Positions 27,116 through 35,949 of a stretch of 64,000 bases of DNA are shown one piece after another. The notes beneath the pieces are model-generated. The model was not told the DNA's origin. It made no database searches and was given only the letters and a program-made list of their open reading frames with translations. Numbering within the stretch: the first letter of the stretch is position 1; every line of letters starts with the position of its first letter. Both the position numbers and the translations under genes were made by a program. The DNA is from Pseudomonas nunensis (GTDB lineage: Bacteria; Pseudomonadota; Gammaproteobacteria; Pseudomonadales; Pseudomonadaceae), in the NCBI RefSeq assembly GCF_024296925.1, contig NZ_CP101125.1, positions 3,226,501 through 3,290,500 on the forward strand. Reading direction: 5' to 3'.

Positions 27116-28240
27116 TTACACTCCCTGTTTATTGCAAGCAGGCGCAGCGTACTGCGGCATGGTGATACAGGCGACGTTGCCGCCGCCAAGGAGGATTTCC
27201 CGGGAGTTTTCGATGCCGACGATTTTGTGCTGCGGGAACAGTTCCGCGAGGGTCGCCAACGCCGCCTGATCCTGACGGTCACCGAACAGCGGCACCACGA
27301 TCGAGGTGTTGCCGGCGTAGTAGTTGATGTACGACGCGCAGATTTTCGTCCCGGCCTGACGGGTATGGGTACTGTCCTGCTGGTCGAGGCCTTCGGCTTC
27401 TTCGGCGGTCCATTCCAGCACGTCCGGTTGCGGCAATTTGTGCACGATCAACTCGCGGCCACGGCTATCGCGGGTGCTGCGCAGGATGTCGTAGGCTTCC
27501 TGGTAGATTTCCCACTGCGGGTCATCGCGATTGTCGGTCCATTGCAGCACCACTTCGCCGGGACGGACGAAGCACGCGAGGTCATCGACGTGGCCATCGG
27601 TTTCGTCGAATTTGCAGCCCCGTGGCAGCCAGATGATCTGCTCGGCGCCGAGGTAATCGGTCAGCCGCCGGGTGACTTCTTCTTTGCCCAGATGTTGATT
27701 GCGATTGCGGTTGAGCAGGCATTGTTCGGTGGTGAGGATGCTGCCCTGGCCGTCGCTCTGGATGCCGCCGAGTTCGGCAATCAGCGGCGCGCGGTAACGG
27801 TCGAAACGTTCGATTTCGAGGATCTTGCTCGCGATCTGGTCGTCCTTGTCCCACGGGTAGTACAAGCCGCCGCCGAGGCCGCCGTAGGCGTTGAATTCGA
27901 AATCTACGCCGCGCACTTCGCCACTGGCGTCGTTGACCACAAAGCACGGGCCGCTGTCGCGGAACCAGGTGTCGTTGCAGGTCATTTCCACTACCCGCAC
28001 TTGCGGCGGCAGTTGACGGCGGGCGGTGGCGAATTGTGCGGCGGAGGCACACACGGTAACCGGTTCGCTCTGGGAGATCGCGGTGACGATCTGCACCCAA
28101 ACTTTCTGCGCAGGCTTTGCGCCGTTGCGCCATACATCAGTGCGCTCCGGCCAGCCGAGCCAGCATCCGGATTTGCTTTCGAACTCGCCGGGCAGGCGGA
28201 AACCGTCGTGCTTAGGGGTGGAATCGAGCAAACGTGCCAT
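27116..28240 (-). CDS. aguA: Agmatine deiminase (AguA family)
   Basis: A 374-aa guanidino-group-modifying enzyme that converts agmatine to N-carbamoylputrescine. Family motifs: GFRLPGEFESKSGCWLGWPE at the N-terminus, NDTWFRDSGPCFV, DFEFNAYGG, DETDGHVDDLACF with the catalytic His, and the C-terminal nucleophile LLGGGNVACITMPQ with Cys358. The residue before that Cys is Ala, where characterised AguA proteins usually have His (GGGNIHCIT), so this may be a divergent paralogue. ATG 28240 has GAGG 7 nt upstream. It is cotranscribed with a polyamine-binding protein gene and preceded by a palindrome at 28325. Confidence 0.9.
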   Translation of the reverse strand: MARLLDSTPKHDGFRLPGEFESKSGCWLGWPERTDVWRNGAKPAQKVWVQIVTAISQSEPVTVCASAAQFATARRQLPPQVRVVEMTCNDTWFRDSGPCFVVNDASGEVRGVDFEFNAYGGLGGGLYYPWDKDDQIASKILEIERFDRYRAPLIAELGGIQSDGQGSILTTEQCLLNRNRNQHLGKEEVTRRLTDYLGAEQIIWLPRGCKFDETDGHVDDLACFVRPGEVVLQWTDNRDDPQWEIYQEAYDILRSTRDSRGRELIVHKLPQPDVLEWTAEEAEGLDQQDSTHTRQAGTKICASYINYYAGNTSIVVPLFGDRQDQAALATLAELFPQHKIVGIENSREILLGGGNVACITMPQYAAPACNKQGV

Positions 28241-28324
28241 GGGCAAACCTCATCAGCGGGGATTGGAATGACCACAGGCTAAGGTCGCCAGCGCCCTCCT
28301 CGCCAACGATGATTATTTCGGAAT

Positions 28325-28338
28325 AGTTGAATTCAACT
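28325..28338. promoter_or_regulatory. 14-bp palindrome upstream of aguA, candidate LysR operator
   Basis: AGTTGAATTCAACT is a perfect palindrome 85 bp upstream of the aguA start and immediately after the LysR gene. The position suits an operator for that LysR regulator acting on the aguA operon. Inference only. Confidence 0.45.
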
Positions 28339-28340
28339 CA

Positions 28341-29225
28341 TCAATCGATCAGCTGATCGTTGAACCATTCCAGCATCTGCGCCACGGCCGGGCGCTCCAG
28401 TCGCACCCGTTCGCACACCAGCGCATATTGGCCCAGTGCGGTGATATTGGCGGTGAAGGGACGCACCAACCGACCGCTGAGCAAATCTTCCTGGGCCGTG
28501 AGGTTGTCGCCCATGGCCACGCCCTGCCCTTGGGCCGCCGCTTCCAGCGCCAGACCGGCGTGGGCGAAATACAACTGGCGTTCAGGGCGCTGGTCGCCGG
28601 CATGGCTGGTGAGCCAAGCGGTCCAGGTCTTGCCGTCCTGATCGTCGTGCAGCAGGCAATGGCGGGCCAGGTCCTTCGGGGTTTTGAGGGTGCCCTGGTT
28701 GAACAGGCCGGGGCTGCACACCGGGAAGAACTGCAACGCCGGCAATGGCCGGACGAAGTACGCACTGCTGTCCACCGGGCCGGTGCCGTAGGTGATCGCC
28801 AGGTCGATGTCTTCCCCCGGCGCGGTGGCGTCGATCGGTTGTTCGTAGAGGTGCAAGGTGATGTGCGGATAGCGCGCGTAGAAATCCGTGAGGCGACTCA
28901 TCAACCATTTTTGCGCCAACTCGGCGGTGACCGCCAGGCGCAACACGGCGAGGGATGACGGGTCGCGCAGTTCATCGCAGGCCTCGCCGATCAGCTCGAA
29001 GGCGTGCTGCAAGCTCTGCATCAAGCGCCCGGCGGCCATGGTCGGGCGAATCTGCCGGCCTTCGCGGATAAACAGCGACACGCCCAGTTGCTCTTCGAGC
29101 TGGCGGATCTGATGGCTGACGGCGCTGTCGGTGACACACAACTCGGCGGCCGCCCGGCCGAAATGCGCGTGGCGAGCGGCGCATTCGAAGGTTTTGAGTG
29201 CTGCCAGGGAGGGTAGTCGTCGCAT
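28341..29225 (-). CDS. LysR-family regulator (GcvA-like)
   Basis: A 294-aa regulator with the GcvA-subtype N-terminus MRRLPSLAALKTFECAARH and helix-turn-helix FGRAAAELCVTDSAVSHQIR. The effector domain has IDLAITYGTGP and VCSPGLFNQG. It is encoded upstream of and in the same direction as aguA, 100 bp away, and is probably its regulator. Confidence 0.93.
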   Translation of the reverse strand: MRRLPSLAALKTFECAARHAHFGRAAAELCVTDSAVSHQIRQLEEQLGVSLFIREGRQIRPTMAAGRLMQSLQHAFELIGEACDELRDPSSLAVLRLAVTAELAQKWLMSRLTDFYARYPHITLHLYEQPIDATAPGEDIDLAITYGTGPVDSSAYFVRPLPALQFFPVCSPGLFNQGTLKTPKDLARHCLLHDDQDGKTWTAWLTSHAGDQRPERQLYFAHAGLALEAAAQGQGVAMGDNLTAQEDLLSGRLVRPFTANITALGQYALVCERVRLERPAVAQMLEWFNDQLID

Positions 29226-29299
29226 GATCAGGGCCCTTTTTTAGGTGCTCATGCTGACTTGGCGGGCGGTGGGCGTCCAGTGGGACCGCGTTATCGTTC

Positions 29300-29374
29300 T
29301 TCGCGAGCAAGCCCGCTCCCACATTAGCCTTGTGCCCGACACATATCCCCTGTGGGAGCGGGCTTGCTCGCGAA
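29300..29374. repeat. REP pair, outward-facing (type A arms)
   Basis: Two type A REP cores in the opposite relative order to the usual REPIN: the complement strand copy comes first (29300-29323), then GTGGGAGCGGGCTTGCTCG at 29352, with about 27 bp between. Confidence 0.85.
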
Positions 29375-29482
29375 GGCGCCGGCCCATTCACCAACATTCC
29401 CCCAGTCCATCACCCGACTTTATCCACCATGACTTCCCCACAATCCCGGCGCATGTTGATCCCTCAATCGGAGGGATTCGTC

Positions 29483-29887
29483 ATGCTCAATGCACTCAAA
29501 CAGATCAATTCAACTTCAGCTTTCAACCGCTGGGCCGGTTTCGAAGTGACCCGCGCCGAGAGCGGTGAAGCCGACCTCACTATGGCGTTTCGAGAAGCGG
29601 ATATGGCGCAATACGCCGGTTTCCTGCACGCCGGGCTGATCGGTGCGCTGCTCGACACCGCCTGCGGGTTTGCTGCCGGGACGGTGGCCGGCAACGTGCT
29701 GGCTTCGCACTTTTCGGTCAACTGCCTGGCCCCGGCGGTCGGTGAAGTGTTTATCGCCAAGGGCCGGGTGGTGAAGGCCGGCAAGAAGCAGGTGTTCGCC
29801 CGTGCCGAGTTGTTCGCGCAAACCGGCGATCAACTGAAACTGGTGGCGACCGGCGACGCGATTCTGGTGCCGGTCGAAAGTCGCTGA
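29483..29887 (+). CDS. PaaI-family hotdog thioesterase
   Basis: A 134-aa hotdog-fold protein. The family core is seen in YAGFLHAGLIGALLDTACGF, which has the conserved HxG and catalytic Asp-type helix, and in ASHFSVNCLAPAVGEVFIAK. Such enzymes hydrolyse acyl-CoA thioesters. ATG 29483 has GGAGGG 8 nt upstream; the longer upstream frame runs through a REP sequence and is not coding. Confidence 0.92.
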   Translation: MLNALKQINSTSAFNRWAGFEVTRAESGEADLTMAFREADMAQYAGFLHAGLIGALLDTACGFAAGTVAGNVLASHFSVNCLAPAVGEVFIAKGRVVKAGKKQVFARAELFAQTGDQLKLVATGDAILVPVESR

Positions 29888-29933
29888 GGGTCTAGGCTGT
29901 CTTGAGTCCATTCAAGAACCGCCGGAGGTTGTC

Positions 29934-30422
29934 ATGCAGCTCGAAGGTTCGTGCCATTGCGGCGCGGTGTCGTTCAATCTGACCAGCGCCCACCCCTACC
30001 CTTACCAGCGTTGCTATTGCTCGATCTGCCGCAAGACCCAGGGCGGTGGAGGGTATGCGATCAACATCAGTGGCGACGCGAACAGCCTGAAGGTGCGCGG
30101 GCGCAAACACATTTCGATCTACCATGCACGGCTCAAAGAAGACGGCGATAAACGCGCGCATAGCAGCACGGCGGAGCGGCATTTCTGTTCGGTGTGCGGC
30201 AGCGGTTTATGGCTGTTCAGCCCCGAGTGGCCAGAGCTGATCCACCCGTTCGCCTCGGCCATCGACACCCCGCTGCCGGTGCCGCCGGAGCACACGCATT
30301 TGATGCTGGGGTCGAAGGCGCCGTGGGTGGAGGTTGAGGTGAAGCCCAAGGATCAGGAGTTCGATGTTTACCCAGAGGAGTCAATTGCCGAGTGGCATGA
30401 GCGGTTGGGTTTGGAGAAGTAA
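29934..30422 (+). CDS. GFA-domain zinc protein (CENP-V/GFA family)
   Basis: A 162-aa protein of the glutathione-dependent formaldehyde-activating (GFA) family. Zinc ligands are in GSCHCGAVSF, QRCYCSICRKTQGGG and HFCSVCGSGLW. Most family members are not formaldehyde-activating enzymes, so only a zinc-binding role with possible glutathione-adduct chemistry can be given. It lies 46 bp after the thioesterase gene. Confidence 0.92.
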   Translation: MQLEGSCHCGAVSFNLTSAHPYPYQRCYCSICRKTQGGGGYAINISGDANSLKVRGRKHISIYHARLKEDGDKRAHSSTAERHFCSVCGSGLWLFSPEWPELIHPFASAIDTPLPVPPEHTHLMLGSKAPWVEVEVKPKDQEFDVYPEESIAEWHERLGLEK

Positions 30423-30431
30423 ACACAAACT

Positions 30432-30545
30432 CTGTGGCGAGGGAGCTTGCTCCCGCTGGGCTGCGAAGCGGCCCCAAAATCTATGTCGCACTATCAATTT
30501 TGCGAGCGCTTCGCACTCGAGCGGGAGCAAGCTCCCTCGCCACAG
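30432..30545. repeat. REPIN (type B), near-identical to copy at 17888
   Basis: 114-bp inverted repeat with TGTGGCGAGGGAGCTTGC arms. The loop carries the same GGCTGCGAAGCGGCCCC and TTTTGCGAGCGC segments as the copy at 17888-18002. Confidence 0.9.
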
Positions 30546-30677
30546 GTTACTCATCGCTCTTTCGGCACGTGGAAAAACATCAATTATTTTCCACCCCGCA
30601 GTTCCCCTTTGCGTTTTTCGTTCGGTTAACCCTTCAGAAGCATTCAATTACCGACCGATTGATACAAAGGGACCGCC

Positions 30678-32912
30678 ATGCCGCACCACCTCGCCGCGCG
30701 TTTTCGTTTTGCCTTGTGCCCTTTGGCACTGGCCCTTCCGGCCGCCCTGCTGAGCCTTGCCTCCGCCGCCCAAGCCGCTGAAACCGGCACTTCGAAAGGC
30801 GATGCATTGCAACTGGACGCCACCAACATCTCCGCTCAGGGTTTGGGCGCGACCACCGAAGACACGCATTCCTACACCACCGGCCAGACGTCTTCGGCCA
30901 CCGGTCTGCCGTTGTCGCTGCGGGAAACCCCGCAATCGGTCACCGTAATCACCCGTCAGCAAATGGATGATCGCGGTGTGCAGAGCGTCGGTGATGCGTT
31001 GCGCAACACCCCCGGCATCTCGACGCAAAAGTACGACAGCGACCGTACCGAGTTTTCCGCCCGTGGTTTCGCCATCACCAATTTCCAGTACGACGGCGTG
31101 AACCAGCCTTACGACGGTGTGTATGGCGAAAACCCTAACAATAGCGACGACTCCGCCAGCCTCGACCGCATCGAAGTGATCAAGGGCGCGACCGGCCTGA
31201 TGACCGGTTCGGGCGATCCGTCCGCCACCGTCAACCTGATCCGCAAAAAGCCGACCAAGGAATTCAAAGCCTCGATCAGCGGCACTGTGGGTTCGTGGGA
31301 TGCCTATCGCAGCGTTGGCGATATTTCCGGGTCGCTGAATGAATCCGGCAGCGTGCGCGGTCGTTTTGTCGGCTCGTACTCGAACAAGAATTCCTATCAG
31401 GATCACTACAGCCAGAAGAAAGACCTGTATTACGGGATTCTCGAAGCTGACCTGACGCCCGATACCCTGCTGACCTTCGGCATCGACAAATCCAGTGCGA
31501 CCCCGCGCGGCAGTTCCTGGACCGGCAACCCGACGTATTTCTCCGATGGCGGGCGCACCGACTTCCCACGTCACTTCAACCCGGCCGCCGACTGGAGCCG
31601 TCGCGATTTCGACGAAACCACCTATTTCGCCTCGCTGGAGCAGGCCCTGGCGAATGACTGGAAACTCAAGGTCAGCGTCGATCAGAAAACCACGATTCAC
31701 GACACCCAATTGGCCTCGGCCAGCGGCGGCAACCCGGATCGGGTCACCGGCGAAGGCATGTTCCTGTACTGGGGTCGCTGGGAAGGTCATCGGGTGCAGA
31801 ACACCGCTGACGTGAACGTCTCCGGACCGTTCAGCCTGGGTGGTCGCGAGCACGAACTGGTGGCTGGCGTCATGACGTCCCACTCGCGCCAGACCGGTTC
31901 GACCTACGACACCAGCGCCTTCGAACTGGTGCCAGGCAGTATTTATGACTGGAACGGTCATCTGCCGAAACAGGAGTTCCCGAAGAACGGCAAATACGAG
32001 CGCACCCAGAGCCAGAACGGCGTGTACCTGGCCACGCGCCTGCGCCCGACCGACGATTTGTCGGTGATCCTCGGCAGCCGCTTGAGCACTTTCAAGTACA
32101 ACGAAGATTACGGCTACAACCCTGGCGCCGGGCTGGACGACACTCACGCCAGCTACAAGGAACACGGCGTCGTCACGCCTTACGCCGGGGTGATCTATGA
32201 CCTGAACGATGTGTACTCGGTGTACGCCAGCTACACCTCGATCTACCAGCCACAAACCTACAAGGACATTAACGGCACGACCCTGGCCCCGATCGAGGGC
32301 GACGCCTATGAAACCGGTCTGAAAGCGGCTTATTTCGACGGCAAACTGAATGCCAGCCTGGCCCTGTTCCGCATCGAGCAGGACGGCGTCGCCGAGTCGA
32401 TCGGCACTAACGCGATCACCAATGAAGGCATCTACAAAGCGGTCGATGGCACCAAGACCCAAGGTATCGAACTGGAACTGGCCGGCGAACTGGCGGACGG
32501 CTGGAACCTGTCGGCTGGCTACACCTACGCCCGCACCCGCGATGCCGACGAGCAACGGATCTTCGGGTTCCCGCTGTCCACCAGCAAACCGGAACACGTG
32601 GTGCGCACCTTCACCACCTATCGCCTGCCCGGCGCGCTGGACAAGGTGACCGTCGGTGGCGGCATCAGTTGGCAGAGCGCTTTCTACGGCAAGATCTACA
32701 GCCCGACCGTCGGCGACTACACCCAGATCAAACAGGGCGGCTACACCCTCGTGGACCTGATGACTCGCTATCAGTACAACGAGCATCTGAGCTTCACGGC
32801 CAATGCCAACAACGTGTTCGACAAGCGTTATTTGACGGGGTTGGGCAACTTCGACACCACGTTCTACGGCGAGCCGCGGAATCTGACGTTGACCACGAAG
32901 TGGGATTTCTAA
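30678..32912 (+). CDS. TonB-dependent siderophore receptor (no signalling domain)
   Basis: Outer-membrane receptor of 744 aa with a signal peptide ending LLSLASAAQAAE. There is no N-terminal signalling domain. The plug has SLRETPQSVTVITRQQMDD, DGVNQPYDGVYG and RIEVIKGATGLMTGSGDPSA; the barrel ends in LTTKWDF. It is strikingly similar to the receptor at 8045-10471 from the plug to the last strand, so the two are paralogues of the FhuE/FpvA group. No sigma or anti-sigma genes accompany it, so control is probably by Fur or by the nearby convergent two-component genes. Confidence 0.94.
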   Translation: MPHHLAARFRFALCPLALALPAALLSLASAAQAAETGTSKGDALQLDATNISAQGLGATTEDTHSYTTGQTSSATGLPLSLRETPQSVTVITRQQMDDRGVQSVGDALRNTPGISTQKYDSDRTEFSARGFAITNFQYDGVNQPYDGVYGENPNNSDDSASLDRIEVIKGATGLMTGSGDPSATVNLIRKKPTKEFKASISGTVGSWDAYRSVGDISGSLNESGSVRGRFVGSYSNKNSYQDHYSQKKDLYYGILEADLTPDTLLTFGIDKSSATPRGSSWTGNPTYFSDGGRTDFPRHFNPAADWSRRDFDETTYFASLEQALANDWKLKVSVDQKTTIHDTQLASASGGNPDRVTGEGMFLYWGRWEGHRVQNTADVNVSGPFSLGGREHELVAGVMTSHSRQTGSTYDTSAFELVPGSIYDWNGHLPKQEFPKNGKYERTQSQNGVYLATRLRPTDDLSVILGSRLSTFKYNEDYGYNPGAGLDDTHASYKEHGVVTPYAGVIYDLNDVYSVYASYTSIYQPQTYKDINGTTLAPIEGDAYETGLKAAYFDGKLNASLALFRIEQDGVAESIGTNAITNEGIYKAVDGTKTQGIELELAGELADGWNLSAGYTYARTRDADEQRIFGFPLSTSKPEHVVRTFTTYRLPGALDKVTVGGGISWQSAFYGKIYSPTVGDYTQIKQGGYTLVDLMTRYQYNEHLSFTANANNVFDKRYLTGLGNFDTTFYGEPRNLTLTTKWDF

Positions 32913-32972
32913 GGTCGGTGGCTGGGCCGGTGGTCTGCTCCCGGCTGATTTTTTGGTGTTGCTGATGGCCTA

Positions 32973-33047
32973 ATCGCGAGCAAGCTCGCTCCCACATTGG
33001 TTTTGTGAACGACACAAATCCCCTGTGGGAGCGAGCTTGCTCGCGAT
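32973..33047. repeat. REP pair, outward-facing (type A arms)
   Basis: Two cores of the GTGGGAGCGAGCTTGCTCG variant in outward order with about 27 bp between, in the gap between the convergent receptor and histidine kinase genes. Confidence 0.85.
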
Positions 33048-33068
33048 GGCGTCCGTGGGCCAACACAG

Positions 33069-34355
33069 CTAGTCGAGATGCGCCCAGGTCATGCGAAACG
33101 ACGCCCCACCCCACGGCGAATCCGCCACTTCGACCTGCCCGCCATGGGATTGCGACACCCGTCGTACCAACGCCAACCCCAGCCCGAAACCACCGGTCCG
33201 CCGATCCCGACTGGCATCCAGCCGCGAGAACGGTTCGAAGATTTTCTCCCGCCCATCCACCGGCACACCCGGCCCATCATCATTGACCTGCACTTCATAC
33301 TGATCGCCACTGCGCACCAGCGACACTTCTACCCGCCCGGCGGCATAACGAATGGCATTGCGCAGCAGGTTGATCACCGCCCTCGCCATAAAGCGCGGCT
33401 CGATCCGCACTTCATCAATCTGGCACTCGACAATCAGCAGTTGCACCCCCGCCGCTTCCGCTTCCAGCGCCACGCTGCCGACTACGCTGTCGAGCCAGCT
33501 GCTGGCCTGGATATTCTCCCGGGTGATCACCGTGGCGCCGCGTTCCAGGCTGGCGTAAGTCAGCAGTTCCGAGACCATTTCTTCCAGCTCGCCAAGGTCG
33601 GCGTACATGTCGGCAATCAATTCGCGGTTCTGCGCCGGATCGGGTTGTTGCTTGAGCTGATCGAGTTCAAATGACAGCCGCGCAATCGGCGTGCGCAACT
33701 CATGGGATACCGCGTTGGTCAGCTCGCGCTGATTGGCGATCAGGCCTTCGATGCGCGCGGCCATCAGGTTGAAGTGTTCGGACAAATCGCGAATGTTCGA
33801 GCGCTTGGACAACTGGATCCGCGACGACAGATCGTTATCGCCAAAGCGCTCGGCGGCCAGACGCAGTTTCTCCAGATCCCGCCAGTGTGGGCGCACCCAG
33901 AAGAACAGTACGATGCCGATCAGCACCGCCAGCATCAGGTAAGCCGCCGTGATGTAGAACGGCATCAGGCTCGGCTCCGCCGGCAACTTGATGCTCAGCA
34001 GCTGCGGCCCCCCATCAATCGAAGAAATGAACTGCGTGTACTTCTCCCGAATCACCAGCAGGCCTTCGGCCAGCAAGGCTTTTTCCTGATCATCGAGGGC
34101 AAGATCGTCAGCATTGACCAGCGTCAGACCCAAGCCGTAATGCGGGCGCAGCGCCTCCAGTTGTTGCTCGCGCCCCGGCCCTTCCAGACCGCGAATCTGC
34201 TCCACCAGCGAATACGCCTGCCCGCGCACGGCCTCGCGGTTATACGCCTGCATCTGGTTATCGAGCAGTGCGTTAAAGGTGTGTTCGACGGTCTGCAACG
34301 CCAACACCAGCCCAACGGCCAGCATCAGGTACAACCCAAGAAATAACCGCAGCAT
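33069..34355 (-). CDS. rstB: Sensor histidine kinase, RstB-like
   Basis: Membrane sensor kinase of 428 aa. Two transmembrane segments (about residues 3-20 and 133-153) flank a periplasmic domain of about 110 residues. A HAMP linker follows (155-205), then the H-box with His218 (AVSHELRTPIARL), the N-box NLLRNAIRYA, DDGPGVP and GGFGLGLALVRRV. The phosphorylation and ATP-binding motifs are intact. It starts directly after the stop of the response regulator gene (TAG then ATG). The signal sensed is unknown; the symbol is by resemblance to RstAB-type systems. Confidence 0.85.
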   Translation of the reverse strand: MLRLFLGLYLMLAVGLVLALQTVEHTFNALLDNQMQAYNREAVRGQAYSLVEQIRGLEGPGREQQLEALRPHYGLGLTLVNADDLALDDQEKALLAEGLLVIREKYTQFISSIDGGPQLLSIKLPAEPSLMPFYITAAYLMLAVLIGIVLFFWVRPHWRDLEKLRLAAERFGDNDLSSRIQLSKRSNIRDLSEHFNLMAARIEGLIANQRELTNAVSHELRTPIARLSFELDQLKQQPDPAQNRELIADMYADLGELEEMVSELLTYASLERGATVITRENIQASSWLDSVVGSVALEAEAAGVQLLIVECQIDEVRIEPRFMARAVINLLRNAIRYAAGRVEVSLVRSGDQYEVQVNDDGPGVPVDGREKIFEPFSRLDASRDRRTGGFGLGLALVRRVSQSHGGQVEVADSPWGGASFRMTWAHLD

Positions 34356-35063
34356 CTAAAGCTCCCACGCGAACGGATTGAACAGGTAACCCTTGCCCCA
34401 AACGGTCTTGATGCACACCGGCTCCCGAGGATTGTCCCGGAGCTTGGCGCGCAGCTTGCTGATGTAGACGTCGACGCTGCGGTTGAGGCCATCGAAAGCG
34501 ATGCCGCGCATGCGGTTGAGGATGTCATCCCGGGACAAAATCTTGCCGGCGGCGCTGGCCAGCAACCACAGCAGCTCGAACTCCATGGTGGTCAGCTCGA
34601 TGCCCTCGCCCGCCAGGCGCACTTCGCGGCAGCTGCGGTCGATGCTCAGATGGCCGAACTCCAGGGCGCTGCACACGGCGGTTTCAGGCACTTGCCGACG
34701 TTGCAACGCACGCAGACGGGCCAGCAGCACTGGCGGTTTGATCGGTTTGATCACGTAGTCATCGGCGCCGGATTCCAGGCCGAGGATATGGTCGAGGTCG
34801 TCTTCCTTGGCGGTGAGGATGACGATGGGCGTGTCAGACACGCTGCGAATCTCGCGGCACACGTGCAAGCCGCTCTGGCCCGGCAACATCAGGTCGAGCA
34901 CGACGATTTTCGGTTTGAATTCCAGAAACGCGGCCAACGCCAGGTCGCCACGGTGCACTGCCCGGACCTCGTAGCCATGTTGGGACAGGAAATGCGCGAT
35001 CAGCCCGGCGAGCTTCTCGTCATCTTCCACCAGCAAAACTTTGCCAAAACCCAGGTTATCCAT
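34356..35063 (-). CDS. rstA: OmpR-family response regulator, RstA-like
   Basis: A 235-aa response regulator. The receiver has the acidic pair Asp14/Asp15 (LLVEDDEKL), the phosphoacceptor Asp57 (IVVLDLMLPG), VILTAKEDD and the Lys in YVIKPIKPP. The C-terminal OmpR winged helix includes TTMEFELLWLLASAAGKILSR cut at its end by RDDILNRMRG, then VDVYISKLRAKL and KTVWGKGYLF. It is cotranscribed with the kinase. ATG 35063 starts the conserved receiver; the ribosome site is weak. Confidence 0.88.
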   Translation of the reverse strand: MDNLGFGKVLLVEDDEKLAGLIAHFLSQHGYEVRAVHRGDLALAAFLEFKPKIVVLDLMLPGQSGLHVCREIRSVSDTPIVILTAKEDDLDHILGLESGADDYVIKPIKPPVLLARLRALQRRQVPETAVCSALEFGHLSIDRSCREVRLAGEGIELTTMEFELLWLLASAAGKILSRDDILNRMRGIAFDGLNRSVDVYISKLRAKLRDNPREPVCIKTVWGKGYLFNPFAWEL

Positions 35064-35377
35064 AACGACCGTCTGCCAACCCCTGTTTGAAGTGGGCGGC
35101 ATTATGGCGGCAATCGATGGCGGGACGGTGACGGCAGGCAGCAAAAACCGGCCATGGGGGCCGGTTTTGGGTGATGTTTCATACTCTTAAGAGTTTTTAA
35201 CAGTTTTGAATCAATAGATCACACCTGATTTGCCGAAGGCTGCAATTTTTGATACTCAGCTGGCTGATTGGGGTGACGGTGGCATGCGGGACACCACGTC
35301 TTACGATTTAACCACTATTCGACAGAACGAAATTTTACAAGAGGAGCTAAGCCAAAAAAGATTCTGACGTGAATCCG
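35064..35377. other. Intergenic gap between rstA and the ubiquitin-like operon
   Basis: This 314-bp gap holds the hairpin at 35144-35168, a degenerate single type C repeat unit around 35229-35252 (GCCGAAGGCTGC), and AT-rich sequence without a gene that I can support. Base composition changes visibly across it, so it probably contains the left border of the low-GC island. Confidence 0.6.
35144..35168 (-). terminator. Hairpin terminator candidate
   Basis: A perfect 10-bp stem, AAAACCGGCC with GGCCGGTTTT and a 5-nt loop. Read on the minus strand the stem ends in a run of five T, fitting termination of transcripts arriving from the ubiquitin-like operon before rstA. It could also work for the plus strand. 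Confidence 0.55.
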
Positions 35378-35947
35378 TCATGACAAAGGCAAAACGCCAG
35401 ATACAACCAAAACATTTTCTTGCGCTATTTCAACCGAGTCCTCTCCAAAGAACCAACGCTCTTCATTTCTAATTGGATCAATAACGAGGCCCACACTATA
35501 TTTAGTGTTAAAAAAGTCACGTTGGGTTTTTCTGTCGGTACCACTAAAAAACGCTCCCAAGTCAGGATGACTGTGATACCAACCAACAACAAAACTATTT
35601 GGCTCTCTATTGGCATTCGCGCGCTGCCAGACTTCGGCACCCATGCTTAGAGAGACAGACGTAGAGTTGAACACCTTGCTATCCATGAAACTGGAAACTT
35701 TAACTATGGTGACTCCTCGCTCAAGATCGAGTGAGCTCACAACACTTCCAATGAGTAGTCCGCCCAACTCAACCCGCTCAGAGCTTAAGTGCAAAAGTAT
35801 ATCTTCCCTGACGCGCGATTCCATTATAACGACGGGGCAGTCTTTCGACGAACTGATCAACCTAACCAAATCGAAAGAACTCCATCCTCGTGAAAACTCA
35901 GCCAGGCCCACCGAGAATATATCTGCCTTTACATTATTCCATTTCAT
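35378..35947 (-). CDS. JAMM/MPN metalloprotease, ubiquitin-like deconjugase
   Basis: A 189-aa Mov34/MPN/PAD-1 (JAB) isopeptidase. The catalytic set is complete: Glu60 (VELGGLLIG), then His125-x-His127-x7-Ser135-x2-Asp138 (WYHSHPDLGAFFSGTD). This fits the zinc JAMM consensus. By family it would cleave the ubiquitin-like protein from targets, or process its precursor. The ATG at 35947 is 2 bp beyond the E2 stop. It is the last gene of the E1/Ubl/E2 operon. The sequence is much less GC-rich than the flanking chromosome. Confidence 0.92.
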   Translation of the reverse strand: MKWNNVKADIFSVGLAEFSRGWSSFDLVRLISSSKDCPVVIMESRVREDILLHLSSERVELGGLLIGSVVSSLDLERGVTIVKVSSFMDSKVFNSTSVSLSMGAEVWQRANANREPNSFVVGWYHSHPDLGAFFSGTDRKTQRDFFNTKYSVGLVIDPIRNEERWFFGEDSVEIAQENVLVVSGVLPLS

Positions 35948-35949
35948 AT

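Noticed and set aside
30648..32786. 712-codon minus-strand open frame over the second TonB receptor
   Set aside because: Shadow of the receptor gene; no start signal or family motif.
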